64,000 nt of DNA from Treponema denticola ATCC 35405 (GTDB lineage: Bacteria; Spirochaetota; Spirochaetia; Treponematales; Treponemataceae), in assembly GCF_000008185.1 (NCBI RefSeq), contig NC_002967.9:62001-126000 (forward strand), written 5' to 3'. The notes beneath the pieces were generated by a model that ran no database searches, was not told the origin of the DNA, and was given only the letters and a program-made list of their open reading frames with translations. This document shows positions 16,742-26,834 of this stretch, one piece after another; position 1 is the first letter of the stretch, and each line of letters begins with the position of its first letter. A program made the position numbers and the translations under genes.

Positions 16742-18982
16742 ATGAACATAGAACTTTTAGCTCCGGCAGGGAATACTGAGGCCCTTGATGCTGCCGTAAA
16801 CGAAGGAGCCGATGCCGTATATTTAGGCTTAAAAACTTTTAATGCGCGTATGCGTTCCTCCAATTTTGCATGGAGCCAATTTGAAGCAGCCGTAGACAGC
16901 CTTCACAAGCGGAATAAAAAGGTCTATGTTACCGTTAATACGGTTTTAACCGAAGAAGAAACCGAAAAGATGTACCGCTTTTTAAAATACCTTGATTCAG
17001 TTTCTCCCGACGGCATCATCGTTCAAGATTTGGGCATAGTTCAAATGGCTAAAACACACTTTCCAAAATTAAAGCTTCACGCCTCAACCCAGATGAATAT
17101 AGCCTCAGCCAAGGCTGCAAATGCTTTAAGCCGATTCGGAATATCAAGGGTTGTTTTAGCAAGGGAGCTTTCATTAAAAGAAATCGAAGCGGTCAACTTA
17201 AACACATCCTGCGAGCTTGAGGTTTTTGTGCACGGAGCCCTATGCGTCTGCCAATCGGGGCTATGTATGTTTTCTTCATACCTTGGAGGAAAATCAGCAA
17301 ACCGAGGGATGTGTGCCCAAGCCTGCCGAAGACTTTACACGGCCCACACACCTCAAGGCGACAAAGACGGCTATTATTTTTCTCCCCATGACTTGCAGCT
17401 CATCGATTATGTTCCCGACCTTATAAAAGCGGGAGTTTCATCCTTTAAAATTGAAGGAAGAATGAAGAGTGCAGAATATGTAGGGACGGTAGTTTCAGCC
17501 TACCGCCATGTAATAGACAACTGGGAAAAGAATAAAAAGGAAGCTGTCGAAACAGGCCGCCGCATTCTAGCCGGAGACTTTGCCCGAAAAAAGACTAGCT
17601 TTTTATTTGTTTCGTCAAAGGCTGAGGAAATATTAAACCCGAATCAGGCGGGCGGCACCGGTATTTTTTTAGGAACGATAGACAAAACCGCCCAATTTAA
17701 GATTAAAGAAGTTGAAGGGAAAACAAAAGAAGAGCCCATGCGCAAGGTTCACTATGTGCTTTTAAAGGGCGGCTCCTATACTCCCGATTTTGGGGATTCG
17801 ATTCGGCTTCATACAAAGGATGACCGCGGAAGAGAAAGCTGGAAAATTCAAGATATAAGGATTGAAAAAGCCTCTTCAAAAAAATCAGGTTCGGCCGATG
17901 AAGTATGGATTCAGGTCCCTGCCGATTTCGGCATAGGCGACAGCGTTTACCTTTTGCAAACTAAAAGTATGAGTAAGCGTTATACTCCGGTGCTGCCCAA
18001 AACTTTGAGTCCTTTTAGAAAAAGGCCCGGAGACGACAAGCTTCCCGAACTTAAACTTTATCCCGAAGGGAATCCTGCCGGTAATGAGAATGTAAAGGAA
18101 GGAGCAAAAAACAAACAGGACGACAAGCGGGCTAAAAAAATTTTGAGTAAATCCAATATTGATATCTTCCCTGACGGTTTTTATGTTCAAGTATCTTCAG
18201 TAAACAGCCTCCACACCATTCTTTCCGACAAACCTGTGCGGGTCATTATAAACCTAAACGAAGATACAAGAGAAGCCTTAGCCGGTACGGGAAAAAGCGG
18301 CAAACCTCTCCCTTTCTCAAAACGGGAAATCTTTATTTCACTTGATCCTTTTATGGGACAAGCCGAAAGCGATGAGCTTGAACTCTATCTTATGAGCCTA
18401 ATCGAAAAGGGTTATACTCAATTTGTAATCAACAATCCTGCCCATATTACAATGCTAAAAAATAAAAATCTAAACCTTGTTGCCGGCCCCTATCTTTACA
18501 GCTTTAACCGCTGGGCTGTAAAATGGCTTCAAGAAAATAATATTTTAAAGTTTATATCTCCCATCGAAAACTCTCAAAAAAACCTTGAAGAGGTTTATGC
18601 TCCCGGTATGAGAAAACAGGTACTGATCCCTGTTTTTGCCTATCCTGCCCTATTTAGAATGAGGTTCACACTTCCAAAAACTTATGATTTCTTATATTTT
18701 TCCGATAAACAAGGAGAGGCTTTCAAGGCTTTTTCAACACCGTCTGCTTCATTTGTGCTACCGGAAAAACCTTTTTCGATAACCGACCGCATCGGCTCTT
18801 TGGAAAAAAAAGGCTTTGATAAATTCCTTCTTGATTTTTCTCACACGGAAATCGAACGCGGTGAGTACAGACATATTGTAAACTCATGCAGAAAAGGAAT
18901 TTTTCTCGAAGATACTTCACGCTTCAACTGGAAAGAAGGTTTTTATGACCCTGTGAAAATTGAGGCGAGAAAACAAAAGTAA
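16742..18982 (+). CDS. Peptidase U32 family protein
   Basis: The 746-residue protein belongs to the U32 family, which includes collagenase-like proteins and the RNA-hydroxylation factors RlhA and TrhP. The signature EVFVHGALCVCQSGLC is at residues 160-175, with the Cys residues likely to ligand an iron-sulphur cluster along with those in RGMCAQACRR. The N-terminal 280 residues form the TIM-barrel-like catalytic part ending with FKIEGRMKSAEYVG. A long C-terminal extension, including a charged linker around residues 430-475, resembles the RlhA-type long forms. Modern evidence favours RNA modification over proteolysis for this family; which role applies here is uncertain. AGAGG precedes the ATG. 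Confidence 0.88.
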   Translation: MNIELLAPAGNTEALDAAVNEGADAVYLGLKTFNARMRSSNFAWSQFEAAVDSLHKRNKKVYVTVNTVLTEEETEKMYRFLKYLDSVSPDGIIVQDLGIVQMAKTHFPKLKLHASTQMNIASAKAANALSRFGISRVVLARELSLKEIEAVNLNTSCELEVFVHGALCVCQSGLCMFSSYLGGKSANRGMCAQACRRLYTAHTPQGDKDGYYFSPHDLQLIDYVPDLIKAGVSSFKIEGRMKSAEYVGTVVSAYRHVIDNWEKNKKEAVETGRRILAGDFARKKTSFLFVSSKAEEILNPNQAGGTGIFLGTIDKTAQFKIKEVEGKTKEEPMRKVHYVLLKGGSYTPDFGDSIRLHTKDDRGRESWKIQDIRIEKASSKKSGSADEVWIQVPADFGIGDSVYLLQTKSMSKRYTPVLPKTLSPFRKRPGDDKLPELKLYPEGNPAGNENVKEGAKNKQDDKRAKKILSKSNIDIFPDGFYVQVSSVNSLHTILSDKPVRVIINLNEDTREALAGTGKSGKPLPFSKREIFISLDPFMGQAESDELELYLMSLIEKGYTQFVINNPAHITMLKNKNLNLVAGPYLYSFNRWAVKWLQENNILKFISPIENSQKNLEEVYAPGMRKQVLIPVFAYPALFRMRFTLPKTYDFLYFSDKQGEAFKAFSTPSASFVLPEKPFSITDRIGSLEKKGFDKFLLDFSHTEIERGEYRHIVNSCRKGIFLEDTSRFNWKEGFYDPVKIEARKQK

Positions 18983-18996
18983 TATTCTAGAAATTA

Positions 18997-19025
18997 TTGA
19001 TATTTTTAATAATTTGCAGTATAAT
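18997..19025 (+). promoter_or_regulatory. Promoter of chemotaxis receptor gene
   Basis: TTGATA (18997-19002), a 17-base spacer and a perfect TATAAT (19020-19025) give a standard sigma-70 promoter with a leader of about 30 bases carrying AAGGAG. This differs from the leaderless set and shows that both types occur side by side. Confidence 0.6.
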
Positions 19026-19060
19026 GAATATATCTAATATTGTTATCCAAGGAGTTTTTT

Positions 19061-21199
19061 ATGTCGGAAACAAAAGGTACCTCAACTCAGCTTTCTGATT
19101 CGGCAAAAACGAGGTTCTATTCCATAGGAAGCAGACTTTTACTTTTTACCGTTATATTGCTTTTAGCCCAATATCTAATAATCGCATACAAGGATTGGCG
19201 AAGTCTTAAAAAATTCTCTTCAAATCAAATAAAGATGATGGCAGACATAAAACACTCAGCTTTCAACCATGAGTTAAATACGTATGAGCTTATGGGCAAG
19301 ATGATATTGAATAATATTTCCAAAGATGAAAAAATAATAAAGGCTTTTGCAGCAAGAGACAGGAAAACTCTTACCGAACTTACCTTACCTCTGTTTGATG
19401 AAATGAAAAAAAACTATAAAGCTAAACAATTCCATTTTCATATACCGCCGGCAATTTCATTTTTACGTGTTCAAAACCCAAAGAAATTCAATGATGATCT
19501 TTCAGGGTTTAGAAAAACAATTTTACAGGCAAACTCCGAAAAAAAAGAAATAAGCGGGCTTGAAGTCGGAGTAACCGATTTGGGCTTTAGAGTAGTAAAA
19601 CCTCTTTTCGATCAAAACAATAAACACATAGGGTCGGTAGAATATGGGGGAGATGTTAATAGCGACTTTATACAGGGTTTTCTTAATAACTGTTCCAGGG
19701 AAGTATTGGAAGGCGGTTTAAATATAAGCGTATGTGCCCGCACTTTAGACAACACTTATAAAATAATAGGTTCCAATTTTGAAAACGATAATTCCGAAGA
19801 TTCTGCTGCAATTATGGAAGAATTGGGAAACAAAGAGAACCTTATCAAAATTGACGGAACCAATGCCGCCGCTTATTATCCTATGTATGATTTTTCAGGA
19901 AATATAATAGGGTACTCAAAATTTTTATATTCGATTGAAGAAATTCAAAGGAGTCAAACAAACTTCTTCATAAAGACGGCAGCTGTTTTACTTTTTATAT
20001 TTATTCTATTTGTTTTAACAATCATGATATTTACAAAGCTCTTTATCATACGCCCGGTTAATAAGGTTATCGCTGCTCTTAAAACCGTATCGGAAGGAGA
20101 TTTACGTGTTACGCTTCCTTCAACGGGTAATAATGAAATTGGAAAATTGACGGATTATTTTGCCGACACAATTGCAAAAATAAGCTATATGATAAAAGCC
20201 GTTTTAATGAATTCACAAAAAATGAAGGATGTCGGTGATGTACTTGCACAAAATATATCCGACAGAGCAAGTGCCATACACCAAATTACTCAAAATATAG
20301 AATCGGTAAAAACACAAACAGTCAATCAAAGCGCCAGTGTCACGGAAACATCTGCAACAATCGAACAGGTTATCAGCAGGCTTGGAGAATTGGACAGCGA
20401 CATTGAAGTACAAGCTTCAAGTATTGAGGAATCTTCCGCAGCAGTTGAACAAATGGTTGCTAACATAGCCTCAGTTACAAACAATCTTGAAAAAAACAAT
20501 ACTCTTATTAAAACCGTATATGAGAAAACAAAGAGCGGTAAAGAAGGTGCAAGATTAGCAAATGATGTAGTTGCTCAAATAGCATCCTTATCGGCTTCCT
20601 TGCTTGAAACGAGTGAGATTATTCAAAACATTGCAAGTCAGACAAATCTTTTAGCTATGAATGCCGCAATTGAAGCAGCTCATGCAGGCGAAAGCGGAAA
20701 AGGTTTTGCCGTTGTAGCCGATGAAATAAGAAAACTTTCAGAACAGTCTAATATGCAGGGTAAGCAGATAGGTGAGGTTATGAAAAAATCTACCCAGATT
20801 ATCGAAAAGCTCACAGTCGTCGGTAAAGAAGCTGAAAAATCTTTTATTAAGGTGTATGAACTGGTAAATCAAATTTCACAGCAAGAAGAACTTATGGTAT
20901 TTGCAATGAAAGAACAAGAAAACGGAAGTAATGAAGTCCTTCATGCAATAAAAAACATAAACACAATTACGGGCGAAGTAAAGACCAGATCGGTAGAAAT
21001 GCTGTCCGGAGGTATTAAGGTTTCAGAAGAAATGCAAAAACTTGATGCTCTTACCAGAAATATAAACAATAGCATGAACGAAATGGCTACGGCAGCTTTT
21101 GCAATAAATGAATCAAGTAAAGAAGTAAGTGAAATATCGCAAAAAAATAAGGATAGCATCGAACACTTATCACTAGAGGTAAATAAATTTAAAGTATAA
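19061..21199 (+). CDS. Methyl-accepting chemotaxis protein
   Basis: This is a transmembrane chemoreceptor that signals through CheW and CheA. From the ATG at 19061 (after AAGGAG) the 712-residue protein has a first membrane helix at about residues 20-42 ([18 protein letters not shown]). A periplasmic sensor domain of about 265 residues follows, then a second helix ([18 protein letters not shown]) and a HAMP domain ([20 protein letters not shown]). The cytoplasmic coiled coil has the invariant tip [20 protein letters not shown] at about 530. The sensor domain looks like a single-Cache type ([19 protein letters not shown]). An upstream in-frame TTG at 19040 would put the ribosome-binding site inside the gene and is rejected. 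Confidence 0.95.
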   Translation: MSETKGTSTQLSDSAKTRFYSIGSRLLLFTVILLLAQYLIIAYKDWRSLKKFSSNQIKMMADIKHSAFNHELNTYELMGKMILNNISKDEKIIKAFAARDRKTLTELTLPLFDEMKKNYKAKQFHFHIPPAISFLRVQNPKKFNDDLSGFRKTILQANSEKKEISGLEVGVTDLGFRVVKPLFDQNNKHIGSVEYGGDVNSDFIQGFLNNCSREVLEGGLNISVCARTLDNTYKIIGSNFENDNSEDSAAIMEELGNKENLIKIDGTNAAAYYPMYDFSGNIIGYSKFLYSIEEIQRSQTNFFIKTAAVLLFIFILFVLTIMIFTKLFIIRPVNKVIAALKTVSEGDLRVTLPSTGNNEIGKLTDYFADTIAKISYMIKAVLMNSQKMKDVGDVLAQNISDRASAIHQITQNIESVKTQTVNQSASVTETSATIEQVISRLGELDSDIEVQASSIEESSAAVEQMVANIASVTNNLEKNNTLIKTVYEKTKSGKEGARLANDVVAQIASLSASLLETSEIIQNIASQTNLLAMNAAIEAAHAGESGKGFAVVADEIRKLSEQSNMQGKQIGEVMKKSTQIIEKLTVVGKEAEKSFIKVYELVNQISQQEELMVFAMKEQENGSNEVLHAIKNINTITGEVKTRSVEMLSGGIKVSEEMQKLDALTRNINNSMNEMATAAFAINESSKEVSEISQKNKDSIEHLSLEVNKFKV

Positions 21200-21208
21200 T
21201 TATTTTAT

Positions 21209-21241
21209 AAGGCCGATTGACTCTAAGACTCAATCGGCCTT
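21209..21241. terminator. Terminator hairpin between convergent mcp and ribF
   Basis: A perfect 12-base inverted repeat (21209-21220 with 21230-21241, arm AAGGCCGATTGA) has a 9-base loop and lies between two convergent genes. It can serve both strands; the minus-strand side is followed by an AT-rich run. Confidence 0.75.
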
Positions 21242-21248
21242 AAATTGG

Positions 21249-22172
21249 CTAACAAATTTCTTTAGGTTTAACTTGTAATAAGTTTCCATTCTCTTCGATA
21301 TAACTATGTATTTGCTTAATATCTTTATCGATCTGCTGTCTTACTTCTGCAAGCCCCCCGTCAAATTTTCTAATACCTCTAATATAAACCAATAATTCAA
21401 GAAAAACTTTTTGCCCATATATATCGCGGTCAAAATTCAACAAAAAGGTTTCAATAGTTGGAATTGGAATATCATCATCGGATGGCCGTAAACCTATATT
21501 TGTCATTCCAAAATGATTCTCTCCTTGAAAGCGGCTTATTGACCCATAGACCCCGTGAGGCGGGAAAAGTTTATTTGCTGCAATGGAAATATTTGCCGTA
21601 GGCATACCGAATTTATGTCCGGCACCCTTTCCATGAACTACGGTACCGCTGATAAGATAAGAAGAGCCAAGCATTGAGGACACCTTAGAAAAATCACCGT
21701 CGTGAATTGTTTGTTTGATAGTATTGGAACTAACTTCAAGGCCATTTATACATTCCATTGGAACAGTTTCCACAGTAAATCCATATTTTTTTCCAATTGA
21801 ACGAAAATGATTTACATCTACTTGATCAAGCCCAAACAGAGCATTTTCTCCGGCTACAAGGGTTTTTGTATTTAGCATCTTATTTAACACATCATGTGCA
21901 AAAGACTCTGCCGTCATATTTTTGATTATATCTTCAGATAGAGAGAACATAGTATCCAGTTTACCATTTTGCAATAAATAGGACTTTTCTTCTTCAGTAT
22001 AAATAACAGGACTGGAATTATTAGACAAGCTAATTAATACCGGCCTTAGATTTTTGCATTTACAGAGTCTATCAATAACGGCTCTGTGTCCAACATGAAG
22101 TCCATCAAAAAAACCGACAGCAACACAACTTTCTCCATTAGTGATAGGTTGTAACTTATCCGTAATTCTCAT
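21249..22172 (-). CDS. ribF: Bifunctional riboflavin kinase / FAD synthetase
   Basis: RibF makes FMN from riboflavin and then FAD. The 307-residue product starts with the nucleotidyltransferase motif VGFFDGLHVGH (residues 18-29). The riboflavin-kinase domain carries GKGAGHKFGMPTANI, with MTNIGLRPS further on and the final ETFLLNFDRDIYGQ. A GGAGG precedes the ATG. It lies at the end of the minus-strand cluster 30302-22246 but is separated by a strong hairpin at 22211-22234, so co-transcription may be partial. Confidence 0.93.
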   Translation of the reverse strand: MRITDKLQPITNGESCVAVGFFDGLHVGHRAVIDRLCKCKNLRPVLISLSNNSSPVIYTEEEKSYLLQNGKLDTMFSLSEDIIKNMTAESFAHDVLNKMLNTKTLVAGENALFGLDQVDVNHFRSIGKKYGFTVETVPMECINGLEVSSNTIKQTIHDGDFSKVSSMLGSSYLISGTVVHGKGAGHKFGMPTANISIAANKLFPPHGVYGSISRFQGENHFGMTNIGLRPSDDDIPIPTIETFLLNFDRDIYGQKVFLELLVYIRGIRKFDGGLAEVRQQIDKDIKQIHSYIEENGNLLQVKPKEIC

Positions 22173-22210
22173 TATTTCCTCCTACAGAAAACAGGCAAAT
22201 CGCTGTCAAA

Positions 22211-22234
22211 GAAGCAGCGGAAACCCGCTGCTTC
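22211..22234 (-). terminator. Hairpin after permease gene
   Basis: A perfect 10-base stem (GAAGCAGCGG with CCGCTGCTTC) and a 4-base loop lie 12 bases past the permease stop on the minus strand, followed by a short T-rich stretch. It probably ends most transcription of the selenoprotein cluster before ribF. Confidence 0.65.
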
Positions 22235-22245
22235 AAATCTCAATC

Positions 22246-23589
22246 CTAATCAGCCTTATTTTTTTTCATCATTATAAACATAATAATTCCGCCGATACCA
22301 TATAAAATAAATGTGAATAGCCACATATATACACTGCCATTAAAAATAGCAGGTATATAACAAACTAATATCAGAATAATCGTCAATATTGAAACAATAT
22401 TTCCTCCGGGAGCAGCATAATTACCTTCTACATGAGGTAGTTTTTTTCGAGATGCTATCAACGAAAAACACACAATAACTATAGTGATTGCTGCTGAAAT
22501 TGATCCTAAATTTACCAATAACTCTGTAATGCTTGGAAAACAACTTAGTACAATTGTACATGCTGACAAGGTAAGACAGGCTGTGGATGGAACCCCGTTT
22601 TTATTGACTTTACCAAAAAATGCCGGCAGCATTTTTGCATTTGCCATTGAACATACAGCACGAGCATTTAAGAACCCGACAACAAGCATTGTCGTCAATA
22701 AGGCGAGCAATGCAGAAATAGAAATGAGCTTTGAAAGCCATGGGAACATATTAAGAGATGTAAAAGCTGCAGCAAACATAGGTATAAATCTCATACCGGG
22801 ATTCTTAATTAAAAATTCCGTGGTAATATTTCCCATTGTTCCCAGAATCATAAGTTGATATAAAAGAACAACAAGAATAAGAGAGATAGCTAACGATTTA
22901 GGAACTGTTCGATTTGGATTTTCTACTTCTCCAACCATGAAGGCAATGGCTACTACAGAGCCATACCCAACCATAGCATTAGGAATAGCTTGAATAAAAC
23001 CGGCTACTCCTTTAGCACCTTGTGTAAAAAAAGGAACCATGTTTTGAGGATTCCATCTACCGGCAAACATAGCAATACTTACAAAAGTGAGCATTGTTAT
23101 CACAAGTAAAGCTACCAACACATTATTGTACTTTCCTGCACTTGTAACTTTTATTAAGTTAAGAGCCGTACATATAACAATAGAAATAATTGCCAATGGG
23201 ATTCTAAATCCGGCTAGAGCTTGAAAACCGACTCCCAAGTATACAGCTACATAAATAGCTGAGAAAGCTACTGCAATTATATTGGAAATAACATAGCCCC
23301 AAGCAGAAATAAATCCCCATACTTTTCCTTCACGCTCATTTTTACCCATTGCTTTTGCAGGAAATACAAATACACCTCCCGATTTAGGATATCGAATTGA
23401 TAGTTCAGCAACCTGAATCCCATACAAGCCTAAAATCAAGGCAGCAACAAACCATGTAATCAGAGCTGCGGGCCCCGCATAATACATAGTCATACCTGAA
23501 AGCGAAAAGATAGCACTTCCGATACAGCCTCCGACAAGAATAGTTACACATGAGCCTAAACCCAATTTTTCGTTTTCTTTTATTTTCAT
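22246..23589 (-). CDS. APC-family amino acid permease
   Basis: The 447-residue protein is an amino-acid/polyamine transporter of the APC superfamily. It starts with the family segment LGLGSCVTILVGGCIGSAIFSLSG, where GxxIGSAIF is the substrate-backbone-binding loop. About twelve hydrophobic helices follow, and the protein ends in a lysine-rich tail (MMKKNKAD). AGGAGG precedes the ATG. It is the last gene before the hairpin that closes the cluster of dehydrogenases and the GrdB/GrdE-like pair, so it probably imports the cluster's substrate, an amino compound. Confidence 0.9.
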   Translation of the reverse strand: MKIKENEKLGLGSCVTILVGGCIGSAIFSLSGMTMYYAGPAALITWFVAALILGLYGIQVAELSIRYPKSGGVFVFPAKAMGKNEREGKVWGFISAWGYVISNIIAVAFSAIYVAVYLGVGFQALAGFRIPLAIISIVICTALNLIKVTSAGKYNNVLVALLVITMLTFVSIAMFAGRWNPQNMVPFFTQGAKGVAGFIQAIPNAMVGYGSVVAIAFMVGEVENPNRTVPKSLAISLILVVLLYQLMILGTMGNITTEFLIKNPGMRFIPMFAAAFTSLNMFPWLSKLISISALLALLTTMLVVGFLNARAVCSMANAKMLPAFFGKVNKNGVPSTACLTLSACTIVLSCFPSITELLVNLGSISAAITIVIVCFSLIASRKKLPHVEGNYAAPGGNIVSILTIILILVCYIPAIFNGSVYMWLFTFILYGIGGIIMFIMMKKNKAD

Positions 23590-23616
23590 GATAGACCTCC
23601 TTAGAAAATAAAATTT

Positions 23617-24663
23617 TTAATCTGTAATAATCATACGAAATGTGCCCGGAACAATAGCTGCTTCGAAAGCTTTTTGAGCCTCCTCAAAAGGAAATTTTTT
23701 AGCAATCAAAGGTTTACAATTAATGATACCTGTAGATAATAATCTGTTTGCAGTATAAAAATTTCTTTCATCAGGACTAATTGCTCCCGTTAACACAATC
23801 TCACTACCATGCAGCATTTGAGGACTAACAGGTGTGGGAGAATCAGGATGCATTGAACTGTATTGGATCATCCTTCCGCATTTACCGGTCATTGCGATTG
23901 CTTGAGGAACAACTCCAGGAATAGGTGTTGTATTAAATACTGCATCTGCTCCTCGTCCATTTGTTAAACTTTGTATAAATGTAACAGGGTCATGCTCCAA
24001 AGGATTAAAGACTATATCCGCCCCCAGCTGTTTTCCCAGTTTGCATCTTTCCGGATCAACTTCACTTAAAATAACTCGACAACCGCGGCACTTGGCTAAC
24101 ATTATATGATATTGCCCCATAATACCACCTCCTATTACAACTACATCTTCGCCCAACTGTAAATTTGCTCTTTCAATACTGTGTACACAGCAGGCCAATG
24201 GTTCTGTAAGACATGCTTCCTCGTAGCTGAGCTCGTCTGAAATTGGAAAAAGAGCAGAAGTATTAACAATGATATAATCACATAAGCCTCCGGGGCCTAC
24301 CAATAAATTTTCTCTTACAGGTTTTTTTTGTGCGCGTTCGCATAAATTATTATGTCCGCTATGACAATAATGACACTCACCGCAATTATAAAGCAAGCGC
24401 ACAGCCACCCTATCCCCTGCAGACCATTTTTTCGTATTTACCCCATCACCAAGGGCAACTACTTCGCCTGAAACCTCATGACCTCCGGTACAAGGCAGGG
24501 GCATGGGAATTTCACCCCGAAAAATTCGCTGCTCCAATGTACAAAGAGCAACTGCATGAACTTTGACAAGCACCTCACCGCTTCTAAGATCAGGCGTGTT
24601 CAGCTCTAGGATTTCGACTTTATGCGGGCCTGTAACTGCTGCAGTCCTTATTTTTATCGACAT
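23617..24663 (-). CDS. Zinc-dependent alcohol dehydrogenase (MDR family)
   Basis: This medium-chain dehydrogenase oxidises a secondary alcohol or polyol with NAD(P). GGHEVSGEVVALG holds the catalytic zinc His and Glu. The four structural-zinc cysteines are in NCGECHYCHSGHNNLC. The Rossmann motif VVVIGGGIMGQYHIM is at about residues 175-190. At 348 residues it resembles threonine or sorbitol dehydrogenases. The catalytic-zinc Cys lies in ALCTLEQR. AGGAGG precedes the ATG, and the gene follows the aldolase gene after 15 bases. It probably acts on an intermediate of the cluster's pathway; its substrate is unknown. Confidence 0.9.
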   Translation of the reverse strand: MSIKIRTAAVTGPHKVEILELNTPDLRSGEVLVKVHAVALCTLEQRIFRGEIPMPLPCTGGHEVSGEVVALGDGVNTKKWSAGDRVAVRLLYNCGECHYCHSGHNNLCERAQKKPVRENLLVGPGGLCDYIIVNTSALFPISDELSYEEACLTEPLACCVHSIERANLQLGEDVVVIGGGIMGQYHIMLAKCRGCRVILSEVDPERCKLGKQLGADIVFNPLEHDPVTFIQSLTNGRGADAVFNTTPIPGVVPQAIAMTGKCGRMIQYSSMHPDSPTPVSPQMLHGSEIVLTGAISPDERNFYTANRLLSTGIINCKPLIAKKFPFEEAQKAFEAAIVPGTFRMIITD

Positions 24664-24678
24664 ATTTTATCATACCTC

Positions 24679-25461
24679 CTATTTCAATATGGAAAGAGCT
24701 TCGGCAACAGAAGCATTGTCATGAATGACAATAGATATCGCTTCACAAAAACGAGCAATATTGGAATGGCGATATATATTCCGCCCCATAATTATCCCCT
24801 TTGCCCCTGCTTCCAGTGCAGATTTAATATCCAAAAAAATCTCTTCTTCGAATTTTGCTTTGCTTCCTCCAAGAACCAAAATGGGAGCAAAGCAGCTTTC
24901 AGTAACTCCAATAAAATCATCCTTGCCTACAAACTCGGTTTTGACAAAATCGGCTCCAAGTTCAGCTCCTTGACGGCAGGCGAATTTTATATTGTCGATT
25001 GAGCGGGTATCAATGCCTTCATGTTTTTCAAATCCAAACGGAAGCATTTCAGCTCCTATGGGCAGACCGAATTTTTCTCCATCTGCACAAAGTTTTGCAA
25101 GATATTTAAGGCTATGCTCATTATCCGTCGAGCCAGGATAACCCATACATAGCATAGCATCAGCTCCAACTCTTACAGCATCTTCTGCCGAATACAATAG
25201 GTCCAGCCGATCCATAGGCTTTCGTAATGAAGAGATACCTCCATCCGCCCTCATGATAAGACCGGTATTTCCAAATTCTTTTTGGAAATTTTTTATCATA
25301 CCATAAGTCGTCAAAAAGGCATCAGCCCCTCCGGATACTGCTTCCCGTATCACATGGCCGGCATCATGTAAATCCGGAGACGGCATCATTGCTGCATGGT
25401 CTAAAGCAAGCACAAAAGCCTTTCCGTCACTACGAAAAATGTTGTTCATCCTTCGCTTCAT
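24679..25461 (-). CDS. Class I aldolase (DeoC/LacD/FbaB superfamily)
   Basis: The 260-residue product is a (beta/alpha)8 Schiff-base aldolase. It starts FRSDGKAFVLALDHAAMMP, as in DhnA/LsrF-type aldolases. It has the candidate Schiff-base lysine in GADFVKTEFVG, a phosphate-binding APILVLGGSKAKF and GAKGIIMGRNIYR. The last two segments suggest a phosphorylated sugar-like substrate. The ATG at 25461 is preceded by AAAGGAGGAATT. An ATG five codons upstream (25476) would put that ribosome-binding site inside the gene. The gene sits between the GrdE-like and alcohol dehydrogenase genes. Its presence beside glycine-reductase-like subunits is unusual. Confidence 0.88.
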   Translation of the reverse strand: MKRRMNNIFRSDGKAFVLALDHAAMMPSPDLHDAGHVIREAVSGGADAFLTTYGMIKNFQKEFGNTGLIMRADGGISSLRKPMDRLDLLYSAEDAVRVGADAMLCMGYPGSTDNEHSLKYLAKLCADGEKFGLPIGAEMLPFGFEKHEGIDTRSIDNIKFACRQGAELGADFVKTEFVGKDDFIGVTESCFAPILVLGGSKAKFEEEIFLDIKSALEAGAKGIIMGRNIYRHSNIARFCEAISIVIHDNASVAEALSILK

Positions 25462-25511
25462 AATTCCTCCTTTCATCTTAAAGATGAATTTAAATCAAAT
25501 CTATATAAGGA

Positions 25512-26831
25512 TCAGTAAGCTTCAGCAAATATTTTGCTATAGCCGCACTGATTTCCGCCTAAATAAAGATGTGTTGTATTATCCAAAACCAATTCATTAT
25601 TTGAAGGAGGGAAAAAACCTCCGGATTCTTTATTAAGCCGAAATGTATCTCCTCCAACAACACGCTTAACCTGTTTGAGATATACAGGTTTTTCAATAGA
25701 ACCTCCTGTACAAACTGCATCTGCTTCCGGAAAGTGATCAACAAGCAAAACGCCTTCAGTGCCGTCTTTCCCTCCAAATTCAAATGTAATCGTTGAAGCC
25801 ATAATTCCATGGTTTTCTGCTGTTTGAATAGTATACATACCGTCAACGCAGGCATTTCCGCCGCCTTCCCACGCCATTACTAATCCGTCCGCTTTAAGCA
25901 TTTGTGCAAGTTTAACACAATGACTGGCGCATCTTTGTTTATGCCAGTTACTTGGATTATGACTTCGGCATAAAATAACTCCTTTGAACCATAGATCCTT
26001 ACCATGCCGGCGATATAAATCCAATAAAATCGGATGATTAACATGTAAATATGTCGGTACCTTAAAAGCCGGCCAAACATAATTACCGCTTACTATGCAA
26101 CCATCAAGCATCTCATTAGGATGTAGGATAGTCGGGACAATATCATAAATAGGCAGTCCATATAAAAAAGTATTAGCATATGGCCCTTGATTTTGGCATT
26201 GCCATACCAAAACAACATTTGGAAGAGAGCTGTTGTTTTGTAAAGTTTGAAATGTTTCGGTACGATCAGGTTTAAGAGTTCTGGTAAGCTCCGCAAGATA
26301 TGTAGATATTTTAATGGCTATCAGACGGATATCATTGTCATATTCCATTGCGGATTTTCCTTCATTTAAATCATATACTATCACTAGATTGTGCATTTCA
26401 GAAAATGGAGTATATTGAGCATAGTCTCCGGCTATTTCAATTATAGCATCACGCGGATACAATAACCCGCTTGATGCATTAGTCTCATCCCATGGAAGAT
26501 CAGCACTCTCCATAACTGAAAAACCTGAAAAGATATTTGTTATGCCACGCCCTACAGTAAAAGGTGTTCCAAAAAAACCGGAATATTGCTGTCCTTCTCC
26601 TTCAAGCTTTACCATAGAAGCAAGTGTATCTAAAACATGAATTATTCGAGCATTTTCTCCGGGATGGGTAATCTCCAATCTAAACCCTTTAACAGCATTA
26701 AATAAGTCTTTGGCAACTTCATTCAATTCATCCTCGGAAATTGTTAAAATTCCATCAGAAAAGCAGCATTTATCCCCAAACTTAACATCTTTAACATCAA
26801 AATACTGACGAATTAAAACCATATCATCCAT
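25512..26831 (-). CDS. GrdE/GrdG/GrdI-like proprotein, component B
   Basis: This is the partner of the selenoprotein in glycine/sarcosine/betaine reductase component B. Members of the family are made as a precursor of about 47 kDa and cut near the middle to form a carbonyl (pyruvoyl-type) group that binds the amine substrate. The 439-residue length fits. Recognisable segments include SGLLYPRDAI, HNLVIVYDLNEG, IVPTILHPNEMLDGCIVSG and EGGGNACVDGMYTIQ. The cleavage Cys of the family should lie around residue 245; Cys245 in DGCIVSG is a candidate, but I cannot confirm it. The ATG follows GGAGGG and lies 3 bases past the selenoprotein stop, so the two are coupled. Confidence 0.88.
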   Translation of the reverse strand: MDDMVLIRQYFDVKDVKFGDKCCFSDGILTISEDELNEVAKDLFNAVKGFRLEITHPGENARIIHVLDTLASMVKLEGEGQQYSGFFGTPFTVGRGITNIFSGFSVMESADLPWDETNASSGLLYPRDAIIEIAGDYAQYTPFSEMHNLVIVYDLNEGKSAMEYDNDIRLIAIKISTYLAELTRTLKPDRTETFQTLQNNSSLPNVVLVWQCQNQGPYANTFLYGLPIYDIVPTILHPNEMLDGCIVSGNYVWPAFKVPTYLHVNHPILLDLYRRHGKDLWFKGVILCRSHNPSNWHKQRCASHCVKLAQMLKADGLVMAWEGGGNACVDGMYTIQTAENHGIMASTITFEFGGKDGTEGVLLVDHFPEADAVCTGGSIEKPVYLKQVKRVVGGDTFRLNKESGGFFPPSNNELVLDNTTHLYLGGNQCGYSKIFAEAY

Positions 26832-26834
26832 ATT

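Noticed and set aside
19040-19060. Upstream start for the chemotaxis receptor
   Set aside because: The AAGGAG site lies inside this stretch, so the ATG at 19061 is the start.
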